Source of the DNA: Globodera rostochiensis
Lineage: Eukaryota > Nematoda > Chromadorea > Rhabditida > Heteroderidae
Assembly: GCA_018350325.1 (NCBI GenBank)
Contig: JAEVLN010000012.1
Span: forward strand, 124,001 to 188,000
Direction: 5' to 3'
DNA: 64,000 nt
Shown here: piece by piece, positions 54,830 to 64,000 of the stretch
How the letters are laid out: every line of letters starts with the position of its first letter
How positions within the stretch are numbered: position 1 is the stretch's first letter
Notes under the pieces: model-generated
The model's database searches: none
What the model was told of the DNA's origin: nothing
The model's input: the letters and a program-made list of their open reading frames with translations, nothing else
Position numbers and translations under genes: made by a program

Positions 54830-57800
54830 ATGAAAGAAAATCCCAAACACTTGGGCTTAGAAAAAATGGATGGATCCAATCAGCAATTGACAACATATCG
54901 CTACAATAGGGACGAGATGCTGGAGATTCGAGAAAGCACATTCTGCCGGACGCGACCTGACTTTTTATCGAAAGAATTTGACAAGTAATTTCTTTCATTT
55001 TTTGGAATTGCGCGGGGGTAACCATACTGAATATTTGACTTATACACCACGAAAGTTGAATCATTTACCATTTAGAGGTGACGGAAATTGCATGCACACC
55101 TGCAGCACGCGCTGTATGTAATGCATGCAAGGACCAAAATACTGAAAGATTCCTACAATTTTGTCATACAAATTATTCCTCTCGTGAGGCCCAAAATTTT
55201 GATATAACATGGCGATTGTGAGCAAGACTTGTCGAATTACAACTTTTATATTGGTATTTTCGTAAGAAAAAAACCTCGCCTCTGAATGAGTAACATTTTT
55301 AAGCATTTCATTTATTTTATATTCGGATCTCACGGCGTTCTTTTCAAATTTAAGTGACGATGGATTATTCTCGCCGGACAAATGGCTGCAGCACCAGTGG
55401 GTTTGTGAGGGCGTGGAGAATCGCGTGAGGCGGAAGGCGGCCAGTCAGACTTCCGGTGGGAGCGGTGGAGGCGGCGGAAGCGTTTCGGTAAATTCGACCG
55501 CCACGACGACAACAAATGCCCCGCAGGAAAGTGACAAACAGCAGGCGACCAACAAAGTTCGACTGCGGAGAGGCACTTCGTCTGCCAGCAACGGGATAGA
55601 CTTCAAGCCGGACTTTGTGCGTGGAAAGGGAATGGGCTGGGGACAGAGATTATACCTCTGAAGGCTAACAATTTAATGTTGACGAACCGTTCCTTTATTT
55701 TTGACCCATTCAATTGCATTTTTTGAATTTTAAGCAAAAATCCGCACTCGAGGCCACCAATCGCCCAAATCGTGACGGTCCAGTTTACAACGCTTTGAAC
55801 AGTGGATGGTCAACTGCTACTACGTCCAAGCAGGCGGGTGGCGAAAAGTCGAGGGTGGGTTTATCTTTTGCCTGTATCCAATCTTCGAAAGAGCTAAAAT
55901 TAGATTTTGCGCTATTTTTTCAGAATCGTCGCGCGGGCGGCGATCGAACCCGAAAGACGACAGAGCGAAGACGGAGTTCGAATACGGGGGAGGAGCCACT
56001 GCCCGAATGGATGGACGAAGGGCCGCAATCAGCTTTGGACATCATTGAGCTGATGGGATTTGAGGAGGACATTCAAAAAGAAAGAGGTAACGAAGTGGAC
56101 AATTTTGCATTGATAATTTTCTAAATTTTCCAGAAAGTGCTAAAACAGAGGAAGCCAGTTCACCTGACAATGAGACCACTCCCCCTCCTTTGCCGATGGC
56201 CATGGTAATTTTTTTGCTTTGTGAGACTTGAATTAAAAAAAAAAAGCTTTTAAGTCCATAAATCTACTTAAAAACAGACTCTTTTATCTGTTTTATTCTG
56301 TTAAGACAACCAGTAGGCTTAAGCAGTGGATGGGAGAGGGAGCAACTTCGGAGGCCAAGGGTATCGTCAATGGTACTCAGAAAACAACTCTCGAAGCCTC
56401 CAGTCGTTGTGCTTCCAACAACAACAACAACGCATCCAGCAGTGGTGGGGGTTCGTCTGCAATTGGACCGCCAAAACAAGTGTGTTATTGGTGGGGTGTG
56501 AAGCAGACTCAAACAATTTAGTACAGATTCAACAGCACGTTCCTTTCTACGAACCTGGGCTTGAAGGAATGGGACTGCCGCCGATGCCTGGGCCTGTCGG
56601 ATTCTTTCACCAACAACCGATGGGTCCTCCGTATCTGCCGCCTTCTCGTTCTCCACAAGCGCAGTTTCCGCCTCCGCCGCCACCTCCGTTAGTCAACAAC
56701 CCGAACGTCACCGCCAGTCGGTCTTTTCTCACTTCGCCTGTTTTTCTGCCTAATTCTGTGAGATTTTTAACTTCTATAAAAATTGAAAGTGTTTTTGGAA
56801 GCAGAAATTCTTTTGTGCATTGTTTCCATCTTTCTCCTCTGATTTCTGTCCCAAAAACACTTGGAAATAAAATCGGAAAAAAATTTTTTTACGGCGGTAT
56901 ATTTTTTTAGGGGAATCACCCGCAGCATGGCGTTCATCCGCTTCAAATGCGCCATCCTTTCTTTGCTCCCTCCGGGCCTGGAGGGATGGGAATGCCGCCA
57001 ATGCCCGGGCCTGGACTCTTCCACCACCACCATCACCATGTCCAGCAGCAGCAACCGCCGGGGATCCCGGCCCATCTGCCGCCCTCCCGCTCTCCACAGG
57101 CCCAGTTCCCGCCTTCTCCGCTAGTCAACAATAGCAACCCAATCTCTGCCAGCCGATCTTTCATCAATTCGCCTGTATTTATGCCGAATCCTGTGGGTTT
57201 TTGTTTGGCATCCAAATTAAATTTACTTTTATCATTGAAAAGAGAGGATCAAAATGGGGAATGGTGATGAGGATTTTTAGGGTAATCACGCGCAGCAAGG
57301 CGTTCACCCGCTTCAAATGCGTCATCCTTTCTTCCCTTCCAACGGGCCTGGAGGGATGGGAATGCCGCCGATGCCCGGGCCTGGACTCTTCCACCACCAC
57401 AACCATGTTCTGCAGCAGCAACCGCCGCTGATCCCGGCCCATTTGCCGCCTTCCCGCTCTCCACAAGCCCAGTTTCCGCCTCCGCTTCCTCCGCTAGTCA
57501 ACAGCAACAACCAAATTTCCGCCAGTCGGTCCAGTCATTTCAATCAAAACTACAATTTGCTCAATTCACCGGCATTTATGCCTACCTCTGTGAGTTTCCA
57601 TATTCTAATTTTACTTCGTATGAATGTTCTGTTTTTGTAAGGTGATGCGTCAAATGTCCAAAGTGCCGGGTGCTGGTACTTCTTCCGCAGGTGAAGACAT
57701 CAAAGGTTTGTTTCATAACTTTACGTGTTTAGGCGGGTCTGAAACGGGTTCATCAACACCAAATCCCATCTTTCCAACTGGACGCTCTAACATTCCGCCG

Positions 57801-57985
57801 GTTTTGGAAAAAATATTTGCGTCCGTGCGTGGTCAGCCGACGCCAGATCGTTCAATGCTCGTCAGAGCCATTTTGGTAAGAAGACTGCCAAATTACGGCT
57901 TGTTTTAAATACTAAATGAGACGGAATGCCTTTTTAGGGTCAGGGACACAGTCCGGACGATCCTTCCTTTTCTTGCTCCCGATAA
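54830..57985 (+). CDS. ifet-1: eIF4E transporter 4E-T / IFET-1
   Basis: P-body and germ-granule protein that binds eIF4E and represses translation. Starts MKENPKHLGLEKMDGSNQQL. The eIF4E-binding region RYNRDEMLEIRE is followed by RPDFLSKEFDN, joined in phase 2 across intron 54988-55354 to DDGLFSPDKWLQHQW. GMGWGQ, the conserved block LPEWMDEGPQSALDIIELMG / FEEDIQKE, and SRLKQWMGEG come next. Three near-identical Pro/Gln/His-rich exons follow (about 56526-56757, 56911-57192, 57282-57588; GMGMPPMPGPGLFHHH, LPPSRSPQAQFPPP). Then VMRQMSKVPGAGTSS and NIPPVLEKIFASVRGQPTPD lead to DPSFSCSR-stop at 57983-57985. The canonical YxxxxL motif has Met in the Leu position (YNRDEML). An antisense coding-like segment lies in the first long intron. 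Confidence 0.9.
55072..55344 (-). pseudogene. Antisense exon-like ORF inside 4E-T intron
   Basis: A fully open minus-strand stretch bounded by an acceptor-like site (TTTGAAAAG before AACGCC) and a donor-like site (CTAAATG|GTAAATGA). It would encode EMLKNVTHSEARFFSYENTN, LTIAMLYQNFGPHERNNLYD and IVGIFQYFGPCMHYIQRVLQ. Composition looks protein-like rather than random, but I recognise no family and found no partner exon. It may be a captured exon, a nested gene piece or chance. Confidence 0.35.
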
Positions 57986-59061
57986 ATAATAGGCGAAGGG
58001 ATATTATGGAAAGGTGAAATTCAATTCGTTCAGAAGGAGTTTAAGATATTTATTTATATATTCTTTATTTGAATTGTTCGTCCGTTCTTTTACTGATTTA
58101 ATGTTTATTCCATTCATCATCATTGTTTTTTTCTTTTCCTTTGTGTTCATCATAATTTCTTTTTCTGGTATGGATGGTAGAATTGAAGTGTAAATGATAT
58201 TTGATAAAGCTGCACGCCAACAAAACTGTTTCCGAAACTGATCTCCTTTTTGTCCAATTTCAAAGCCGAATTTGGTGATTGAATTCAAACAAAACTTTTT
58301 TTATTGCTAAAAAATACCGAAATATTGACAAAAAAAAAAACGCGAAAAATGGCTAAATCTTGTTATGAGCTGCTGAATTTTGTTGTTGTTACTGTTTAAG
58401 GGAATTTTGCGTTGTGTTATCCACAAGTATTTTAGTAGCGCCCGGCAAAACCAAATTTCCCCCACCGGATTGCCAAAATTGTGCCGGAATGAATTTTATA
58501 ACATTTGCTTGAGGTTTGAGACTTTTTATCGGAATTTTAAAAACCCGCATTAGTACCAAAACCCGCAAACCCAAAGTTTCATTAAACAACAATTAGTACA
58601 CTAATTTGTAAGCAAAAAGGCAGTTCAATCCCGGTCCTGTTACCTAATTGGGCTAAATGGATTTTTACGGGAAAAGGGGGGGGGGAATTCTGTCCCGCCG
58701 TCGCCGTTAATGCTTGGGAACAAAACGTCCCCCTCCGGGGATAACAAAGCAGAATTTTGCTCTGGGGGCGTCGGGCCAAGTGTGTTTTAGCAAGCGGCAA
58801 CGGGTCGCTTTATCATCAAATTTCCATTAATGCAATCACAAAAAGGGAGAGATAATCAAATCGTCAAGTGATCTGATCAGCGGACGAGAAGAGATGCGAT
58901 GAATTCAACATTCATAGGAGGAAAGGGACTTTGGCGGGTTGTTGAGAGTATCGTAAATTCTATTCTTGACACCACCAAAATCTGTCCGTCCGGCGGATCG
59001 ATCACTCAAACATTGGCGTGGGGCGGGTTAATTTTGTTTTGGGATGGGCCGTTGGCTCAAG
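57986..59061. other. Intergenic region downstream of 4E-T
   Basis: About 1.1 kb of AT-rich sequence after the 4E-T stop, with a G run near 58.68 kb. No recognisable exon, array or RNA gene; the ORFs present look random. Confidence 0.45.
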
Positions 59062-59585
59062 AGTGGCCTCTAAGGACTGATCAGTCTCCGAGAGACCTCT
59101 AAGGACCGATCAGTCTCCGAGAGACCTCTAATGACCGTTCAGTCTCCGAGAGACCTCTAATGACCGATCAGTCTCCTAGAGGCCTCTAAGGACCGATCAG
59201 TCTCCGAGAGACCTCTAAGGACCGATCAGTCTCCGAGAGACCTCTAATGACCGTTCAATCTCCGAGAGACCTCTAATGACCGATCAGTCTCCTAGAGGCC
59301 TCTAAGGACCGATCAGTCTCCGAGAGACCTCTAAGGACCGATCAGTCTCTAAGGACCGATCAGTCTCCGAGAGACCTCTAATGACCGTTCAGTCTCCTAG
59401 AGGCCTCTAAGGACCGATCAGTCTCCGAGAGACCTCTAAGGACCGATCAGTCTCCGAAAGACCTCTAAGGACCGATCAGTCTCCGAGAGGCCGGCCTCTA
59501 AGGACTGATCAGTCTCCGAGAGGCCGGCCTCTAAGGATCGATCAGTCTTCGAGAGGCCTCTAAGGACCAATCAGTCTTCGAGATT
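59062..59585. repeat. 29-bp minisatellite overlapping the 3' end of ptl-1
   Basis: About 18 copies of CTCTAAGGACCGATCAGTCT plus CCGAGAGAC, with a few expanded units containing GAGAGGCCGGCC. The final units run into the minus-strand ptl-1 coding sequence: the stop codon TGA (59573-59571) and the preceding Leu-Glu-Asp codons are repeat-derived sequence (CTCGAAGACTGA). Confidence 0.95.
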
Positions 59586-60921
59586 GATCAGCGGTGCTAC
59601 GGACGCGTTGTTGTGCTGCTCCCGCGGGGTCGGCTCCTCCTCCTCTGCCTCCTCCGTCACAACGCCGTTCCTCTCTCCTTCAGCAATATGTGTCCCATTT
59701 GTGCGTTGATCGTGTCGTTGGTCGTCCGTCGGACTCATCGATGGCACTTCCTTCGGTGTCAGAACCATTTCCACGGGTCGAGGCGATTGTTGTGGGCTTA
59801 GCCCAATGTCCGTTGTTGGCTTCGGAGTGCCGGCGTCGGCGGAGGAGGAACTGCGGCCCGAGTCGGCCGTATCGCGCCTGGAGCCGCCGCTACCGGAAAT
59901 GCTGCGGGCGTAATCCGAAATCTGTCCGGGGGGGGGAGGGGAGGGGAGCCGATTAGTCCCTTCCCTCCCCCCCCTGGCACTTTAATGTTGCCCCCGCCGG
60001 ATACGTGCCCGATGTTGTCAAGGGACCCAATTTTGGACTCGGACTTCACCCGAACGGGCTCGTTGAATATCTGAAACATGGCACAATTGTTGGACGACTT
60101 GGCCTGTGAAAGGCAATCAATCGAAGAATAACTTTAAGGTTGCCTCCGGACGGTTTGTGCTTCGCATTTTCCAACGAGCCGACTTTGGACTGCGCTTTCC
60201 ACTCCAACTTTTGCGATGGAATCTAAGGCAACGGATGTTTCTGTCGGACGCCTCCCCCACCTTTTTGTCACTCTTCGGCACCGGCACAGCGGATTTGTCT
60301 TCCACCCGCGGCTTCGCTGCCTCGCGAAAGTTCAGCTTCCGGTTCTCTATCTTCACGTTACCTCCGGCTAAAATTCAGCCGTATTTCGTTTAAAAACTAT
60401 CGAACCCGGCAAATGCGACGCGTTTTGCAGAGAGCCGACTTTAGAGGCGGCACTGACCCGAACGGACTGATGGAAAATCTTCACATTACTCGGCGGCGGC
60501 GAGTAATCCGTCATGGAGCCGACTTTGCTGAAAAAAGGGCATTTTCTGTGTGGGGAATGCCCTTTCGGTCGGTTGTTTCACCTCTTTACGTGCGCGTATC
60601 GCCTGTTCACCGGAACGCTCGGTGCCCGGGGCGACTGACCGTTCAGTTTTTGTCCCGAGGCGTCACTTCCTAAACGGCACAAAAACAAATTAAAGTAATG
60701 ATTAATATCCGAAAAGAATCATCAAATCGTGAACCAAAATAAGTTTAGGCCAAATCCCCCCTAAAATCAAAATTAAAATGGCCACTGCTTCTGCTGCCGC
60801 TTTCTCTGCCTCTGGCGGTTGGTGCTCCGTTTTTGGGCAGCGCATTGAGTTGCTGCTGCTTCTGTTGGCTGGTGGAAGAACGGAGAAGAGGCCGAGGCCC
60901 GGCGGCGGCGGATGAGCGCAT
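59571..60921 (-). CDS. ptl-1: Tau/MAP2/MAP4-family microtubule-binding protein (PTL-1)
   Basis: Microtubule-associated protein with tau-like repeats, expressed mainly in neurons in C. elegans. The likely start is 60921 (MRSSAAAGPRPLLRSSTSQQ). Four tau-like repeats are visible across exons: SKVGSMTDYSPPPSNVKIF; SKVGSLQNASHLPG with a following VKIENRKLNFREAAKP; QSKVGSLENAKHKPSGGNLK; and SESKIGSLDNIGHVSGGG with NIKVPGG. KxGSxxN and PGGG are the family signature. The tail ISDYARSISGSGGSRRDTAD, then VEMVLTPKEVPSMSPTDD and an acidic stretch, ends PLINLED-stop at 59571-59573. The last codons are supplied by the adjoining minisatellite. Exon limits in the N-terminal third are approximate. Confidence 0.9.
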
Positions 60922-62707
60922 TTTGCTGGGGGGGGCAAAGTCAGTGATCACTGATCAAAATGTTCTGATGAAAAAAGAAAAGGTATCGATCACTTTGCTC
61001 TTAACAGAAAAAAGTGATCATGTTTTTTACACGTAAATACAATTTATTTTCTCCCCAAAAGAGCAATCTCCGATAATAACTTTGGATATTTTTGCCACCC
61101 AATTTTGGAATAATCAAACAACGGAAAACAGATGGTCCGTCCATCCGTCCGATCGAAATTCCCCCCCCCCCCCGCGCGGAAAGAATTGCAAAAAAAAGTT
61201 TTGTGCCCTCCATTCTCCCGCCCCCCACAATTATTCTCGCGCAATTCTTCCTCTTGAAACGCATCGATTTTCCAACTTTTCCGCCCAAACAATTTCTGTC
61301 ACAATAATTAAAATGGAAGGCGACAAAAGTCAAATCGGAGGGGTGGGGGGGGGTTTTGGGGGTTTTGGGGGGTTTTGGGTTAAATTGGTGGGATTTGACC
61401 TTTTGAGGAAGGCTTCGCCCGGCGCCGGCCGTTCATTCATTTCTTTAACCGAAGGGAATTTAATTTAAAAAGAATTTTAAAAAAAGGCCGACGACAAAAT
61501 TTCCCCTCGGGGAAAACAACAAAAGGTCCCCGACAAAATGCTTTAATTTGTAAATAACTTTTAACCGTTAATTAAACGGATTTAAATCATTTAATCATCG
61601 GAATGTTTCAAAGTACAAAATCTGCCCGGCCATCGAACCTTGGATTTTCTACTTTCTTTTCCGGGGGACGTTTTTTTCCGGCTTATGTCTTCCCTTTCAG
61701 TTTGAGGAATCCCTCCCCCCCCCCCCACCAAAAATTGGACCGCCTTTCTCCACACATTTAGGGTCCGTCGACAGATACTGCGCGGAATGCATTTATTCGA
61801 TTGGGGGGGGGGGGCGCACAAATCCACTCGCTGTCCCAAGAATCTTTCACATCAAACAATCCATCCATTTGGGGGGGGGGGGCAAAGGATTAATGCAAAG
61901 GCGGGGGGGGGGGGGGATTTGAAGGCGAAAGAAATGAAAAAGTTGTTTAAAAATTCGCATTTTCATGAGGCCAAAATCAGAAAAAAAAAACTCAAATAAT
62001 TTGTAAAAAATAAGTTAAAATAAATATAAAGAAAAGTGTTATTTTTCACTTTGTTGTGAAGAAAGTAAAATGGAAGAAAAAAACATTTCCAAAAGAAGTG
62101 AAAAACAAAAAGGAAGGGGGGGGGGAGTTTGATCTTTGATTTGATAATGTATATTTTGTAAACGCACAATTTTAGAGGGAAATGTTTTCGTATGGAATGC
62201 CCTAAGGGACAAAAATGCCGTTTTGGATGGACGGAGGGACAAATTATTCGAGAAATGGGCGGGGGGGCGGGAGGGGGGGGGAAGTCATTCAAATTGGCGG
62301 ATGAAATGCCCGCCGAGTGAACGAACATTTATTTGGCAAAATGAATTATGAGGCGAAACAGAAATTGAAAGGCATGGGAATAATTTAAATTTGCTGTTTT
62401 TTGATTTTATTCCAAAAACAAACAAAAAAAAGATGGAATTTTGGAGGGAAAGAAGCGAATGGAAATGGGCCAAGGGCAATTGTGTCTTTGGGCCGGTCAT
62501 CGATATTATGCGTTGGGTTGGATGGCATTCGAGCCCCCCCCCCCACGGGCAATAAGTGCCCAAGGGACAAACCCCGCCATTTTCTTCCCTCAGGGAGAGT
62601 TCTCTCACGCGTGTGCCACCGCCGATGGCGCCCTCGCCCATCCAGTGCTGAATCCCCCGAGAATTGGCGGGGAGTAAGAGAAAGTGGGAAGTGTGAGGGA
62701 GGGGGGT
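60922..62707. other. G/C-run-rich intergenic region upstream of ptl-1
   Basis: Non-coding in appearance, with many G or C runs (61.16, 61.72, 61.80, 61.87, 61.90, 62.12, 62.26, 62.54 kb), a G-quadruplex-like tract at 61340-61379, and AT-rich blocks. No exon with recognisable homology. It probably contains the ptl-1 promoter. Confidence 0.45.
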
Positions 62708-63031
62708 AAAGCGAAGGCGTACTCAAAAATCCCCAAGAAAATTGGGGGGGGGGGGGAGCGAAGGCGTACTCAAAAATCCCCAAGAAAATTGGGGGGGGGG
62801 AGCGAAGGCGTACTCAAAAATTCCCAAGAAAATTGGGGGGGGGGGGGAGCGAAGGCGTACTCAAAAATTCCCAAGAAAATTGGGGGGGGGGAGCGAAGGC
62901 GTACTCAAAAATCCCCAAGAAAATTGGGGGGGGGGGAGCGAAGGCGTACTCAAAAATCCCCAAGAAAATTGGGGGGGGGGGGGAGCGAAGGCGTACTCAA
63001 AAATCCCCAAGAAAATTGGGGGGGGGGGGAC
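62708..63031. repeat. 45-bp minisatellite with poly-G joints
   Basis: Seven tandem units of AGCGAAGGCGTACTCAAAAA plus TYCCCAAGAAAATT, each followed by a G run of 10-13 bases. Units differ almost only in G-run length and a single C/T. The short ORFs repeating RRRTQKSPRKLGGG or EGVLKNPQENWGG are produced by the array. Confidence 0.96.
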
Positions 63032-63778
63032 TGAAAGAATGTTTTGGGGGCATTAGCCGAGGCTTGTCGGGTTCGGGCGTAGAGTTTTGTTGTCCAACCG
63101 CCGAACGGCGGCGTTCGCTTAGCCGAAATTCGAAATTCTCCTCGGCCTGAAACGGCACAATGTCCGGAGAGATAAATTTGGCAAATCCCAAAGCATAATT
63201 TGGCTCATTTGCAAAACAAGCAAATCGTCTTGTCCTCCCACTGGGAAATGTAAATTTGTGCCATTGGCTTTTAATGCCCAAAATATCGCCCCAAGCGACG
63301 ACCGAATGTCCCCGGGGAAACATTTTTACTGTCCTCGAAGCAATTAGGCAAACATTAGGGAAATGGGACCCGCAAAAAGACATTTGGCGGCGCATCGCTT
63401 ATCATTCAATAAAAAGCTGCTTTCTGTCGTTATCTTTTATATTATAATACCTAATTAAGGATAATTGGAATTCTCAAAAAGTGATTTCCCAAATTAATTT
63501 GTATTCGCACCCTTTGGAAATTGTCCTTCTTTAATAGTAATATTTTTGTCCCAAAAAGTCAATTTTAGCGCTGCATTTTCGTTTTTTTACTTCTGAACCT
63601 AAAAATATAACAAAACAACGCAAAAGCATTTATTTAGGTACATAAATTATGCCAGCCTCTGATTGTATCGTAACCTTTCCTCCATTTGAATGCCTCTTTT
63701 GGAGTACAGTGGCAAATACCGTACCCGGAGACTTACAGAAAATGCGGCGATCGCCGCTATTCCCGGCCGCGGGCCTAC
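63032..63778. other. Non-coding spacer or intron next to the partial gene
   Basis: Between the poly-G minisatellite and the first recognisable exon of the minus-strand gene at the window edge. It may be that gene's intron. A minus-strand ORF at 63.0-63.4 kb has no recognisable domain and partly reads through the repeat. Confidence 0.35.
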
Positions 63779-64000
63779 CTTATCGGCTCCATGTCGGTCT
63801 TTTTGAGGCCGGGGAAGAACTCAAAAACTCTTCCGCTGTTCTTCCGTGCCGTCTCCGTTACGGCACGTCTCCCGCGCAGCATCACTTTCCTGCGCAACCG
63901 GTCGCGCGCCCTCTCGCGCTTGCCCTCTTCCTCTGGGACGATGAAAGCGGCGATGTTGCGAAAGCTTTTTGCAACCGATCCCAGCGAAGTAATGGACAGC
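63779..64000 (-). CDS. Partial exon of an unidentified gene, cut by window end
   Basis: A minus-strand open frame runs from the window edge to a donor (CCGATAAG|GTAGGC). It encodes LGSVAKSFRNIAAFIVPEEE, GKRERARDRLRRKVMLRGRR and VFEFFPGLKKTDMEPIR: mixed hydrophobic, then strongly basic. No domain recognised. Neither the start nor the downstream exons are in view with confidence, so function cannot be given. Confidence 0.45.

Noticed and set aside
58004..58800. Short minus-strand ORFs downstream of 4E-T
   Set aside because: Low-complexity or random composition, no homology, no splice partners.
61340..61379. Ciliate-type telomere repeat (TTTTGGGG)
   Set aside because: Only three irregular units, in the middle of a contig next to ordinary genes; simple G-rich sequence is more likely.
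62997..63395. 132-residue minus-strand ORF as an exon of the edge gene
   Set aside because: It reads into the minisatellite, has no domain and no suitable splice junction to the 63.78-64.0 kb exon.

Overview
This is a eukaryotic window, almost certainly from a nematode. Genes are short-exon and intron-rich, lie on both strands, and most match Caenorhabditis elegans families (nidogen NID-1, muscarinic receptor GAR-2, NXF-1, the PI3K adaptor AAP-1, ZYG-11/ZER-1, RFP-1/BRE1, RPS-1, IFET-1/4E-T, PTL-1 tau-like). Three features fit a tylenchid plant parasite, perhaps a cyst nematode (Globodera/Heterodera): at least five introns where homology and reading frame demand a GC-AG boundary, very many poly-G/poly-C runs, and large minisatellites inside introns. 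Elevated GC-AG use is reported for Globodera. The species assignment is inference.

Layout. 0.5-9.9 kb: nidogen (+), its introns swollen by four different tandem-repeat arrays. 10.7-13.9 kb: R3H/SUZ RNA-binding protein (-). 14.6-20.0 kb: GAR-2-type acetylcholine receptor (+) with a 1.4 kb minisatellite intron. 20.5-28.3 kb: three minus-strand genes, NXF mRNA export receptor, isoprenylcysteine carboxyl methyltransferase and the p85-like PI3K adaptor. 28.7-32.0 kb: a C2H2 zinc-finger gene, a 494 bp hAT-like MITE with intact TIRs and target-site duplication, and a small unknown gene (+). 32.5-36.9 kb: ZYG11/ZER1 substrate receptor (+). 37.2-41.3 kb: tight minus-strand cluster RRM protein - TRM44 - RABL3. 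42.2-46.4 kb: BRE1 ligase (+). 46.9-50.2 kb: ER-lumenal thioredoxin-fold protein ending RDEL (-). 52.0-52.7 kb: insulin-like peptide (+). 53.1-54.3 kb: RPS3A (-). 54.8-58.0 kb: 4E-T (+) with a triplicated exon. 59.6-60.9 kb: tau-like PTL-1 (-), whose stop codon lies inside a minisatellite. 61-64 kb: G-rich, repeat-rich DNA and the edge of one more gene.

There is no prokaryotic-style pathway here. Neighbouring genes are mostly unrelated housekeeping, signalling and RNA-biology genes. The two exceptions are compact same-strand clusters that could be operons. The most notable observations are the GC-AG introns, the exon triplication in 4E-T, the precisely bounded non-autonomous hAT-like element, the minisatellite that supplies the end of the ptl-1 coding sequence, and an antisense coding-like exon inside a 4E-T intron. 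Exon boundaries were read by eye from homology, frame and splice sites; gene spans are firmer than individual small exons.
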